A DNA stretch of 64,000 bases, from positions 321,588 through 385,587 of the forward strand of contig JABGXU010000008.1 of the NCBI GenBank assembly GCA_018675635.1. Direction: 5' to 3'. The translations under genes were made by a program, and so were the position numbers. Shown one piece after another: positions 10,144 through 19,126 of the stretch (the first letter of the stretch is position 1; each line of letters opens with the position of its first letter). This stretch comes from Gammaproteobacteria bacterium. GTDB lineage: Bacteria > Pseudomonadota > Gammaproteobacteria > Poriferisulfidales > GCA-002705445. Under the pieces are notes generated by a model. That model was not told the origin of the DNA, did no database searches, and was given only the letters and a program-made list of their open reading frames with translations.

Positions 10144-10176
10144 ATGATAGACAGTATGTTGGACAAAAGTATGACA
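10137..10176. promoter_or_regulatory. Four helically phased direct repeats (TAGACA, TAGACA, TGGACA, ATGACA), candidate MerR/CarH-type operator
   Basis: GACA cores at 10139, 10150, 10162, 10173 (spacings 11, 12, 11 bp); first repeat overlaps the predicted alkB -35. Confidence 0.5.
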
Positions 10177-10191
10177 GAGTATTTTCTTAAA

Positions 10192-10224
10192 ATGTATATA
10201 TTGTGTACATATAAATATATACAT
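10192..10224. repeat. Inverted repeat ATGTATATAT-N13-ATATATACAT upstream of merR-like gene
   Basis: Perfect 10-bp arms 10192-10201 and 10215-10224; TGTACA in the spacer. Confidence 0.5.
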
Positions 10225-10252
10225 ATTCAATTGAGGTCTTTATAGATTAAAA

Positions 10253-11227
10253 ATGAGTGAACAAAAACATCCAATACAAATAGTGTCAAGAAGAACTGGT
10301 TTAAGTTCAGATGTAATTAGGGCATGGGAACGAAGATATAAAGCGGTTAAACCTGCAAGAGGTGTTAACGGTAGAAGATTGTACTCCGATAATGATGTTA
10401 AAAAACTAATGTTACTCCAAAGAATTACTAGCGGCGGGAGAAGGATTGGTGATGTAGCTAAATTAAATTTAAAAAACTTACAAGATTTAATTGAATCCGA
10501 TGAATCTGCAACAGTCGTTCAAACTTCTGTGGCAAACCGCCCAAGCACGGGTTCAGTGATGGAACATTTTGATGGTTCTATAGAAGCTATAAGAGAATTA
10601 GATGCAAAAAAATTAATCACATTGTTTGAAATCGCATATCAAGAACTAGGCCCAGTTTTTTTACTCGAGGATTTGTTTGCACCGTTAATTCAGCATGTCA
10701 GAGATGAATGTAAATTAGGAACTTTTAGGCAATCTCAAGAACAATTTGTCGTAGAACTTATGAAATCTTTTTTATTAATAAATTCTAGTAATGCCTCTAA
10801 AAATTCAAATAACAAAATATTAATTATTTCCCCACTAACACATAATGATAATTTAAGTATGCTAAGATTATGCTTGGTTTGTGAGGACTCTGACTGGATG
10901 CCAATATATATAGGTGCATCAATATCAGCAGACGAAATACTTTTTAGTTATGAACAAGGAAGATGTAATTCTCTGATGATAGTTGTAGATTCATATGGCG
11001 ACCAACAATTTTTACCAAATGAATTAAGGAAAATTAGAAGCTTGATAAAAGAAGATGAAATTTTAATATTTGGAGAAGCTATTTCTTCCTATCAGGATGT
11101 TATTAAGGAAACAAATTTAACATCTATTAATAATATTGGCGAATTAAGATTAACTTTGGATAGAATAAAAAATTTGACTGAATTTAAACCAGTAATTCTT
11201 CATGCAAAACCGGAGCAAGACAAATGA
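10253..11227 (+). CDS. MerR family transcriptional regulator with CarH/LitR-like C-terminal (degenerate B12-binding) domain
   Basis: [43 protein letters not shown]-terminal helical bundle and Rossmann-like segment. Confidence 0.8.
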   Translation: MSEQKHPIQIVSRRTGLSSDVIRAWERRYKAVKPARGVNGRRLYSDNDVKKLMLLQRITSGGRRIGDVAKLNLKNLQDLIESDESATVVQTSVANRPSTGSVMEHFDGSIEAIRELDAKKLITLFEIAYQELGPVFLLEDLFAPLIQHVRDECKLGTFRQSQEQFVVELMKSFLLINSSNASKNSNNKILIISPLTHNDNLSMLRLCLVCEDSDWMPIYIGASISADEILFSYEQGRCNSLMIVVDSYGDQQFLPNELRKIRSLIKEDEILIFGEAISSYQDVIKETNLTSINNIGELRLTLDRIKNLTEFKPVILHAKPEQDK

Positions 11228-11742
11228 TTAAACCTAAAAATTCATACAATCATTCAGAACTGCTGGAATGTTCTAAAGGAAATATGTTTGGTGAGGGCAA
11301 TGCGCAGCTACCAAATACGGGAATGCTTATGTTTGATGAAATTATTAAAATAAGTTCAACAGGTGGAGATTACGGTAAAGGTTGTATAGATGCGTCATTG
11401 AAAATAACTCCAGATCTATGGTTTTTTGATTGTCATTTTATTAATGATCCTGTTATGCCTGGATGTCTTGGTTTGGATGCAATGTGGCAACTTGTTGGTT
11501 TTTATTTAGGCTGGGCTCAACATCCTGGAAGAGGGAGAGCACTTGGCGTTGGTGAAGTAAAATTTACGGGGCAAATATTACCAACTGCAAAAGTAGTTAC
11601 CTATAAAATTAGCATAAAAAGACTAATAACAAGAAAGTTAATCATGGGCATAGGTGACGGCAAAGCTTATGTGGACGGAAGAGAAATATATGCGGCTAAA
11701 GATTTAAGAGTTGGTTTATTTACATCAACTGAAGGTTTTTAA
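11224..11742 (+). CDS. fabA: 3-hydroxydecanoyl-ACP dehydratase/isomerase
   Basis: [32 protein letters not shown]. Confidence 0.95.
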   Translation: MIKPKNSYNHSELLECSKGNMFGEGNAQLPNTGMLMFDEIIKISSTGGDYGKGCIDASLKITPDLWFFDCHFINDPVMPGCLGLDAMWQLVGFYLGWAQHPGRGRALGVGEVKFTGQILPTAKVVTYKISIKRLITRKLIMGIGDGKAYVDGREIYAAKDLRVGLFTSTEGF

Positions 11743-12543
11743 ATGGCCAGTGGCAATAAAGAATGTTTGAATTCTACTGGCTATGAGTTTGTAAGAATAA
11801 ATTCACCTAAGATCATTGCAGAAGAAATAAAAAAAGAATGCGATAACAAAAATATTTTTGGTACGGTTTATGTTTCCGTTGAAGGCATCAATATTAATCT
11901 AGCTGGCAGAGAAGATATTGTGAATGCAGTAGAAAAGTTTTTTTATAAACATGACTTATTTAGCAATACATTGTTTAAACATACTTATTCTGAAAAACCC
12001 CCATTTAGAAAACTTAAAATAAAAATTAAGCCAGAAATTATTAGTATTAAAAAAGAAATTAATAATATATTTGATATTAAAAAAAATTATATTGAACCTA
12101 AAGAATTAGAACGAAAACTAGACGAAGGTGAAAATATATATTTATTAGATACTAGAAATAATTACGAAATCAATATTGGAACGTTTAAAAATTCTAAAAA
12201 TTTAAATATTCTAAAATTTGATGAGTTTGCTGAAAAGGCAGAAGAACTAAAAGATTTAGATGGTGAAGTTGTAATGTTTTGTACTGGTGGAATAAGATGT
12301 GAGAAGGCACTTGGATATTTATCAGAAGCTGGAATTGATTCATTTAAACAATTGAAAGGCGGAATAATTAACTACCTTAATGAAACAAATGGAAAATATT
12401 GGGATGGGGAATGTTTTGTTTTTGACGACAGAATTACTTTAGATAAGAATCTAAACCCAACTTTCAAAAAACTATGTCCCAAGTGTCAAAAAGTTATTAA
12501 TACTTTTGATAGAACTAATTGCGAAGTGTGTAAGATAATATGA
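11743..12543 (+). CDS. trhO: tRNA uridine(34) hydroxylase, rhodanese-like (YceA)
   Basis: GTVYVSVEGININLAG; rhodanese loop MFCTGGIRCEKALGYL; C-terminal CPKCQ/CEVC. Confidence 0.85.
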   Translation: MASGNKECLNSTGYEFVRINSPKIIAEEIKKECDNKNIFGTVYVSVEGININLAGREDIVNAVEKFFYKHDLFSNTLFKHTYSEKPPFRKLKIKIKPEIISIKKEINNIFDIKKNYIEPKELERKLDEGENIYLLDTRNNYEINIGTFKNSKNLNILKFDEFAEKAEELKDLDGEVVMFCTGGIRCEKALGYLSEAGIDSFKQLKGGIINYLNETNGKYWDGECFVFDDRITLDKNLNPTFKKLCPKCQKVINTFDRTNCEVCKII

Positions 12544-13346
12544 GTAATAATTTAGTTGATATATGTGTGAATTTATCAGATGGCGTTTTTTCTGGGCAGG
12601 AAAAGATAATTGTTCAAGAAGCAAATTCGAATAATGTTTTTAAAATGGTTTTGGTTGGAAATAATTTAGCTTCAAGTCAAAAAGTAGCTGCATTAGCTAA
12701 ACAATTTAATTTTATTTCTACTGCAGGCTATCACCCACATAATGCAAAAGAATGGGCAAAAGGAAGTTATCAAAGTTTACTAGAAGTAGCTAAATCAAAT
12801 TATGTTAAGGCAATTGGCGAGTGTGGACTAGACTTTAATAGAAATTTTTCACCACCAGAAACACAAAATAAAGTTTTTTTAAATCATATTGCGCTTGCTA
12901 AAGAAACCAATTTACCTATGTTTGTCCATGAGCGAGATGCATTTCACCAAATGCATAGTGTTCTTAAGGAAAATATGGGTGAATGTAGAAATATTGTCAT
13001 ACATTGTTTTACTGGTACCAAAAACGCACTTATTGATTATTTAGACTTAGGAGTCTATATAGGTTTAACGGGTTGGGTTTGTGATGATCGAAGGGGGAAG
13101 CATTTAAGGGACTTTATCGACATCATTCCAGACGATAAACTTTTAATTGAGACAGATTCACCCTATCTTTCACCTTATATTTCTTCTAAGAATCCTGCAG
13201 TTACATCAGAGATGAAACACTCAAATCAGCCTGCCTACCTAGTTGAGGTTGCAAAAGATGTGGCAAAATATAGAAATCAGTCCTATGATTATATATGTGA
13301 AATCACTTATCAAAATTATCTAAATTTTTTTGGAGTAGATAAATGA
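12540..13346 (+). CDS. tatD: TatD family hydrolase
   Basis: GYHPHNAKEW, AIGECGLDFNRNFS, IHCFTGT, IETDSPYLSPY. Confidence 0.9.
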   Translation: MSNNLVDICVNLSDGVFSGQEKIIVQEANSNNVFKMVLVGNNLASSQKVAALAKQFNFISTAGYHPHNAKEWAKGSYQSLLEVAKSNYVKAIGECGLDFNRNFSPPETQNKVFLNHIALAKETNLPMFVHERDAFHQMHSVLKENMGECRNIVIHCFTGTKNALIDYLDLGVYIGLTGWVCDDRRGKHLRDFIDIIPDDKLLIETDSPYLSPYISSKNPAVTSEMKHSNQPAYLVEVAKDVAKYRNQSYDYICEITYQNYLNFFGVDK

Positions 13347-13642
13347 GTGTAGAAAAAAAAATAAAACATACTTTAAGCGATAACTTTGAATTAAGTCATC
13401 TTGAGGTTATTAATGAAAGTCATATGCATAGTGGCCCTAATACAGAAACTCACTTTAAGGTTATTTTAGTTTCTGAACAATTTGAAGATGTAAAATTAGT
13501 TCAGCGACACCGAAAAATTAATAAACTACTTAAATATGAATTAGATAATGGTGTGCATGCACTCTCATTACATCTGTTTACTAAAAGTGAATGGGATACA
13601 AAAGGACAATCTGTTAAAGATTCTCCATTATGCGCAAAATAA
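13343..13642 (+). CDS. bolA: BolA family protein
   Basis: HLEVINESHMHSGPNTETHFKVILVSEQFEDVKLVQRHRKINKLL...HALSLHLFT. Confidence 0.85.
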   Translation: MSVEKKIKHTLSDNFELSHLEVINESHMHSGPNTETHFKVILVSEQFEDVKLVQRHRKINKLLKYELDNGVHALSLHLFTKSEWDTKGQSVKDSPLCAK

Positions 13643-13715
13643 AAATTATATAGCTACTATATTTTTTATCATTTTTAGAATAAAATAATTATTTATTAAT
13701 AAGAGCGAGGTAGTT

Positions 13716-13909
13716 ATGGAGACAGATAAGAAAACGAAGGTTTATTTGACAGTAAGTGCAATTTGGGTGCTTTTAGAAGTGCAATTTGGGTGCTTTTAGG
13801 ATTTTTATTAGCATTGGATCAATGGCTACGTCCTTTTCAATTTTTTATTACGTTTAACTCACCGGTTATAGCTTTTTGGATTATAAAATATATTTGGCAA
13901 AATAAATAA
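13716..13909 (+). pseudogene. Small membrane protein gene frameshifted by a 23-bp tandem duplication
   Basis: As given: METDKKTKVYLTVSAIWVLLEVQFGCF*. Removing one 23-bp copy gives METDKKTKVYLTVSAIWVLLGFLLALDQWLRPFQFFITFNSPVIAFWIIKYIWQNK*; GAGG SD upstream. Confidence 0.65.
13754..13799 (+). repeat. Perfect 2 x 23-bp tandem repeat aagtgcaatttgggtgcttttag
   Basis: Copy 1 13754-13776, copy 2 13777-13799, identical. Confidence 0.98.
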
Positions 13910-13913
13910 TCAC

Positions 13914-14486
13914 TCAGTTACGAGTAATTATGTATTCGTTGTTAATCTTATCAACGATTCCAGTGTGTGGTTTATCAGATTTTTCTTTTTCATAAAATAA
14001 TTTCAGATTTTCTGTGATAATTGGGAAAGCTAGTTCATCCCATGGAATTTCGTCTTTACTATATAACCTTGTTTCAAAAGACTCTTCTAAGCCTGGACTA
14101 TGTTTACCATCTTTTAAAGTTCCATAGTACATAATATAAATTTGACTAATGTGTATTAAGCTGTAGATAGAGAAGATCCTCATATCATCAGACAGCGCAC
14201 TCGCTTCTTCTTCACTTTCTCTAGCTGCACCCACTTCCAAAGGTTCTTCGTTTTCTAAAAAACCGGCCGGCAAAGTCCAATAATTAATTCTTGGATCAAT
14301 TGCTCTTTTACATAATAAAATTTTATTTTCCCATTCTAAGATACATCCTGTGACAATATTGGGATTTTGATAGTGAATAAAATTGCAACTGGTGCAAATA
14401 TATCTTTCTTTGTTATCACCACCAGGAATAGAGAAATTAATTTTATCTGACCCACACTGACAACAATTTTTGATTATAATTTTCAA
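13914..14486 (-). CDS. NUDIX hydrolase with N-terminal zinc ribbon
   Basis: CCQCGSDKI...YICTSC; Nudix box GFLENEEPLEVGAARESEEEASAL. Confidence 0.85.
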   Translation of the reverse strand: MKIIIKNCCQCGSDKINFSIPGGDNKERYICTSCNFIHYQNPNIVTGCILEWENKILLCKRAIDPRINYWTLPAGFLENEEPLEVGAARESEEEASALSDDMRIFSIYSLIHISQIYIMYYGTLKDGKHSPGLEESFETRLYSKDEIPWDELAFPIITENLKLFYEKEKSDKPHTGIVDKINNEYIITRN

Positions 14487-14487
14487 T

Positions 14488-16299
14488 TTACTTTATAAAT
14501 ATTTCTTTAAATTTATTTATTGGATCTTTTGAAGTCATTAGTGATTCACCGACCAAAAATGTATTGATACCGCAATCATTCATTTTCTTAACATCATCAC
14601 TTGTATGAATTCCGCTTTCTGTGATGATAAGTTGATCTTTGTTAATATATTGAACAAGTTCTGTAGTTGTTTTTAAATCAACTTCAAAAGTATGAAGATT
14701 TCTATTGTTAATGCCAATAATGTCGCATTCTGTATCTAAAGCAATATCAAGTTCATTATGGTCATGCACTTCAACAATTACATCTAAATCTTTTTGCTTT
14801 GCAGAATCATATAGTTTTTTTAATAAATCTTTATTTAAAGCTGCAACTATTAGTAAGATACAATCAGCGCCCATAGTAATTGATTCGTCAATTTGATACT
14901 CGTCAATAATAAAATCTTTTCTAAGAACTGGAAGAGTACAACCTTTTTTTGCCATTTCTAAAATTGCTCCAGAACCTTTAAAGTATTTTGCGTCAGTTAA
15001 AACAGATAAACAAGCTGCACCCATTGATTCAAAATCTGATGCAATTTTTGATGGAATAATATTCATATTAAATTCACCTAGACTTGGAGATGCTCTTTTA
15101 ATTTCAGCAATAACTGCAGATTTACTTTGACTAATTTTATGAAGTAATGCACCTTTAAAATCTCTTTTTAATGAACTCATGTAATCAATTTCTTTTAAAT
15201 CTTCATATGGAATTTTAATTTTTCTTTCCGCAACTTCTTTAGCTTTATTTTCTAAAATTTCTTCTAAAATTTTAGGTGTTTTAATTTTTTCAGGCATAGA
15301 TTTTTTAATATCTTTAAATTTTTTTAAGGCTTCTCCAGATACAATAATTTCCTTAGCAAATTTAATTCCATCTTTTAGATTCTCTTTAATGCCAGAAACA
15401 TAAATTGCTGCACCAGCATTTAAGCTAACAATATTCACTGCGGTTTCATTTTTATTTTTAAGCATGTCCATAAAAATTTTATAACTTTCTTCTACAGTAT
15501 TTACTTTTAAAGTTTTTAGTGCGCATATTTCAAGATTAAAATCTTTGGGATTAATTGTATATTCAGAAATTTTATTTTCATTTACTTCAGCAACGTAAGT
15601 ATTTTTCTCACATGAAATTTCATCTAATCCATCCTCTGAATGTACAACTAGAGCTCTTTTAACACCAAGTTCTTTTATTACTTCTGCTATTGGTAACACT
15701 AATTTTTTTTCGTATACCCCTAATACTTGAAACTTTGCATTAGCTGGGTTTGATAATGGTCCTAATACATTAAATATAGTTCTAGTTTTAATATTTTTTC
15801 TAACATTGGCTACATTTTTCATGGCTTTATGATACTTCGGGGCAAACATAAAGGTTATGCCATGATTATCAAAACATTTTTTTGATTGTTCTTCATCTAA
15901 ATCAATATTAATACCAGAATATTCAAGAAGGTCGGCACTTCCTGATTTACTAGAAATAGATTTATTACCGTGCTTAGCAATTTTTACACCTGCAGCTGCA
16001 GCAACGATGGCAGATGCTGTTGAGATATTGAAAGTATTTTGACCATCTCCGCCAGTTCCACAAGTATCAACCAATTGATCAGATGATAGTTTTAATTTCA
16101 CACACATTTCTCTTAAGACTTCGGCCGCACCTGATATTTCTTCAACCGTTTCGCCTTTTGTTTTTAGTGTCATTAGAAAAGAAATAATTTCTGCATCGTT
16201 ACATTCATTCTTCATGATGCTTAAAAAAACTTCTTTAATTTCATTTTTTTTCAGACTGTTCCCAGACGAAAATTTTTCTATTGCTTCATTTATATTCAT
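14488..16299 (-). CDS. trpD/trpC: Fused anthranilate phosphoribosyltransferase / indole-3-glycerol-phosphate synthase (TrpD-TrpC)
   Basis: TrpD: VDTCGTGGDGQNTFNISTASAIVAAAAGVKIAKHGNKSISSKSGSAD; TrpC: AVIAEIKRASPSLGEF, LPVLRKDFIIDEYQI, IGINNRNLHTFEVD, ITESGI. Confidence 0.9.
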   Translation of the reverse strand: MNINEAIEKFSSGNSLKKNEIKEVFLSIMKNECNDAEIISFLMTLKTKGETVEEISGAAEVLREMCVKLKLSSDQLVDTCGTGGDGQNTFNISTASAIVAAAAGVKIAKHGNKSISSKSGSADLLEYSGINIDLDEEQSKKCFDNHGITFMFAPKYHKAMKNVANVRKNIKTRTIFNVLGPLSNPANAKFQVLGVYEKKLVLPIAEVIKELGVKRALVVHSEDGLDEISCEKNTYVAEVNENKISEYTINPKDFNLEICALKTLKVNTVEESYKIFMDMLKNKNETAVNIVSLNAGAAIYVSGIKENLKDGIKFAKEIIVSGEALKKFKDIKKSMPEKIKTPKILEEILENKAKEVAERKIKIPYEDLKEIDYMSSLKRDFKGALLHKISQSKSAVIAEIKRASPSLGEFNMNIIPSKIASDFESMGAACLSVLTDAKYFKGSGAILEMAKKGCTLPVLRKDFIIDEYQIDESITMGADCILLIVAALNKDLLKKLYDSAKQKDLDVIVEVHDHNELDIALDTECDIIGINNRNLHTFEVDLKTTTELVQYINKDQLIITESGIHTSDDVKKMNDCGINTFLVGESLMTSKDPINKFKEIFIK

Positions 16300-16877
16300 T
16301 TTATATCAAGGAAATTTTTCAAAATTTCGTGTCCATACTCACTCATAATAGATTCTGGATGAAATTGTACACCATATGTATGGTAATCTTTATGCCTAAT
16401 TGCCATTATTTCATTATCACTTTGATCGTCAGATTTGGTTTCAGCAATTATCTCTAAACAACTAGGAATAGTTTTTTCTTCGATTACTAATGAGTGATAA
16501 CGTGTTGCAATATAAGGAGTTGGTATATCTTTAAATATATAATTTTGTTTATGATGAATTTGAGAAGTTTTCCCGTGCATAATTTTTTTTGCTTTTATTA
16601 TGTTACCTCCAAAAGCCGCCCCTATACTTTGATGTCCAAGGCAAACTCCAAGAATGGGTGTTTCTTTGTAAAAATTATTTATTGTTTCAATCGAGATGCC
16701 AGCTTCATTTGGCGTACAAGGTCCAGGTGAAATGATAATTTTTTCCGGCTCCATAATCTTTATATCATTTATTGAAATCATATCATTTCTTACAACTTTT
16801 ACATTTGCACCAAGCTCTCCTAAATATTGAACAATGTTATATGTGAACGAATCATAATTGTCTATCATTAGTATCAT
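16296..16877 (-). CDS. trpG: Anthranilate synthase glutamine amidotransferase component II
   Basis: MIDNYDSFTYNIVQYLGELGA, ISPGPCTPNEAGIS, GVCLGHQSIG, QFHPESI. Confidence 0.95.
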   Translation of the reverse strand: MILMIDNYDSFTYNIVQYLGELGANVKVVRNDMISINDIKIMEPEKIIISPGPCTPNEAGISIETINNFYKETPILGVCLGHQSIGAAFGGNIIKAKKIMHGKTSQIHHKQNYIFKDIPTPYIATRYHSLVIEEKTIPSCLEIIAETKSDDQSDNEIMAIRHKDYHTYGVQFHPESIMSEYGHEILKNFLDIK

Positions 16878-18341
16878 TTATATATCCTCGTTTGGGACTT
16901 CAATTTTTTCTGACGCTTTTAATAAAGCCATGGCTTTACTCATTGTTTCTTCCCATTCAGTTTCTGGGACAGAGTCATAAACTATGCCAGCACCTGCTTG
17001 GACATGAATCATGTCATCTTTTATTACAGCAGTTCTAATAGATAAAGCAGTATCCAGATCTCCTGTCCACGAAAGATATCCAATAGCCCCAGAATATATG
17101 CCTCTTTTCAAAGGTTCAAGCTCATTAATAATTTCCATGGCTCTAATTTTTGGGGCACCAGAGACAGTCCCTGCAGGAAATGTTGCGCGTAGAACATCTA
17201 ATGGTTTTGTGTCGTCCTTTATAGTTCCTTTAACATTTGAAACAATGTGCATTACATGAGAATACCTCTCTACGATCATTTTTTCTGTCAACTCAACACT
17301 ACCTATTTCTGAAATTTTCCCTATGTCATTTCTCCCTAAATCAATTAACATTAAATGCTCTGCTAATTCTTTTGGATCAGATAATAGATCTTTTTCATTT
17401 TTTAGGTCTTCTGCTTCATTTTTACCTCTAGGTCTAGTGCCTGCTATTGGCCTTACAGTAACGCTTTTATTTTCTAATTTAACTAATATTTCAGGCGATG
17501 AGCCAATAATTTGAAAATCTTCCATATCTAGAAAATACATATAAGGAGAAGGATTCATATTTCTTAAGGCTTCATACATATCTATAGGGTTGCTACTAAA
17601 TTTTTTTGAAAGACGCTGAGATAAAACAACTTGCATAACGTCACCAGCAGATATGTAATCTTTTATTTTTTTTACTGCATTAATAAAGTTTTCTTTTTTA
17701 AACGAAGAGGTAAAATAACTTTTTTCAGTTTCTTTTTTTAAAGCATTATTTTTTTCACTGCTTTGTATTAATTTTTCTATATCATCTATTCTTAAATTTG
17801 CTTTTTCATAGCTATCTTCTTTATCAGTTTTAGAATTAATAACAATCTGCAAACAGTTTTCTTTATTATCAAAAATTATTACTTCATTACATACAAATAA
17901 AAAAATGTCAGGAACATTTAAACTATCTTCTTTCTCAATATATAATTTTTCTTCAATATATTTAATAGTTTCATAACCAAAATAACCTACAAGACCACCT
18001 GAGAAAGGAATATCTTTAGGCAAGCCTTTGACTTGATTTTCTATATAAAAATTTTCTATCCAGTCTAAAGGATTATTAGCTTCAATAGTTTCAGTCTGAT
18101 CATCATTAATATAGTATATTTTGTTATCTTGGACTTTTATAATTTCATTAGATCTTGTGCCAATAATAGAGTATCTGCTCCATTTACCTTTATTAGAGCC
18201 TGATTCAAATAGAAATGAATTTTTATCACTTAATTTTTTATATATTTCAAGAGGATTGCAGTTTGGATTTTTTATTATTTTACTAATTGAAACTCTTGAA
18301 TTTCCTTGGCTAGCAAGTTTTATAAAATCTTTTTTTTGCAT
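16878..18341 (-). CDS. trpE: Anthranilate synthase component I
   Basis: SPSPYMYFLDMEDFQIIGSSPEILVKL, PIAGTRPRG, DLGRNDIGKI, FPAGTVSGAPKIRAMEII. Confidence 0.95.
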   Translation of the reverse strand: MQKKDFIKLASQGNSRVSISKIIKNPNCNPLEIYKKLSDKNSFLFESGSNKGKWSRYSIIGTRSNEIIKVQDNKIYYINDDQTETIEANNPLDWIENFYIENQVKGLPKDIPFSGGLVGYFGYETIKYIEEKLYIEKEDSLNVPDIFLFVCNEVIIFDNKENCLQIVINSKTDKEDSYEKANLRIDDIEKLIQSSEKNNALKKETEKSYFTSSFKKENFINAVKKIKDYISAGDVMQVVLSQRLSKKFSSNPIDMYEALRNMNPSPYMYFLDMEDFQIIGSSPEILVKLENKSVTVRPIAGTRPRGKNEAEDLKNEKDLLSDPKELAEHLMLIDLGRNDIGKISEIGSVELTEKMIVERYSHVMHIVSNVKGTIKDDTKPLDVLRATFPAGTVSGAPKIRAMEIINELEPLKRGIYSGAIGYLSWTGDLDTALSIRTAVIKDDMIHVQAGAGIVYDSVPETEWEETMSKAMALLKASEKIEVPNEDI

Positions 18342-18346
18342 TATTT

Positions 18347-19012
18347 TTATTCAGCTGAAATTTCTTGCTTCATTTTTTTAATTGTATCTTCGTAGTTATC
18401 GGAATTAAAAATTGCAGAGCCTGCTACAAAAATATTTGCTCCTGATTCCTTAATAGTTTTTATATTATTTATTCCGATACCACCATCTACTTCAATTTCA
18501 ATATCAAGACCAGAATTTGAGATAATTTCTTTACACTTTTTAATTTTTTCAAGCGAATTTGCTATAAATTTTTGACCGCCATATCCAGGGTTTACTGACA
18601 TTATTAAAATAAAATCAATTTTTTCTAAAATATGATCAAGCAATGATAATGGGGACGCAGGGTTTAAAGCTATTCCAGCTTTACATCCATTATTTTTTAT
18701 TAATTCAATACTACGATCCACATGTTGTGTTGCTTCTGGATGAAAAGATATCATTGATGCACCAGCATCAGAAAATTGAGTAATTAATTCATCAACCGGA
18801 GATGTCATTAAGTGGACATCAATAGGTTTTTTTACTCCATAATCAACAAGAGATTTACATACTTGCGGTCCGATAGTTAAATTTGGTACATAATGGTTAT
18901 CCATGACATCAAAGTGAATAATATCAGCGCCTGCTGATATAACACTGTCAACTTCTTTGCCTAATTCGGCAAAATTTGCTGATAAAATTGATGGGGCTAT
19001 AAAATTTTTCAT
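18347..19012 (-). CDS. rpe: Ribulose-phosphate 3-epimerase
   Basis: APSILSANFAELGKE, HFDVMDNHYVPNLTIGP, MSVNPGYGGQKFI, EVDGGI. Confidence 0.95.
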   Translation of the reverse strand: MKNFIAPSILSANFAELGKEVDSVISAGADIIHFDVMDNHYVPNLTIGPQVCKSLVDYGVKKPIDVHLMTSPVDELITQFSDAGASMISFHPEATQHVDRSIELIKNNGCKAGIALNPASPLSLLDHILEKIDFILIMSVNPGYGGQKFIANSLEKIKKCKEIISNSGLDIEIEVDGGIGINNIKTIKESGANIFVAGSAIFNSDNYEDTIKKMKQEISAE

Positions 19013-19126
19013 CTTAGTTTAAGCGCATGTTTTTTAGTATTATACCAATATGAGATAATCATACCGTAACAAGTATAATAAAGAAATTATAAAAGGCGTA
19101 TAGCATAAAGATATAGGAGAAGTGCA

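Noticed and set aside
17011-17514. Plus-strand ORFs antisense to trpE
   Set aside because: Entirely within trpE, with no family features; typical shadow ORFs.
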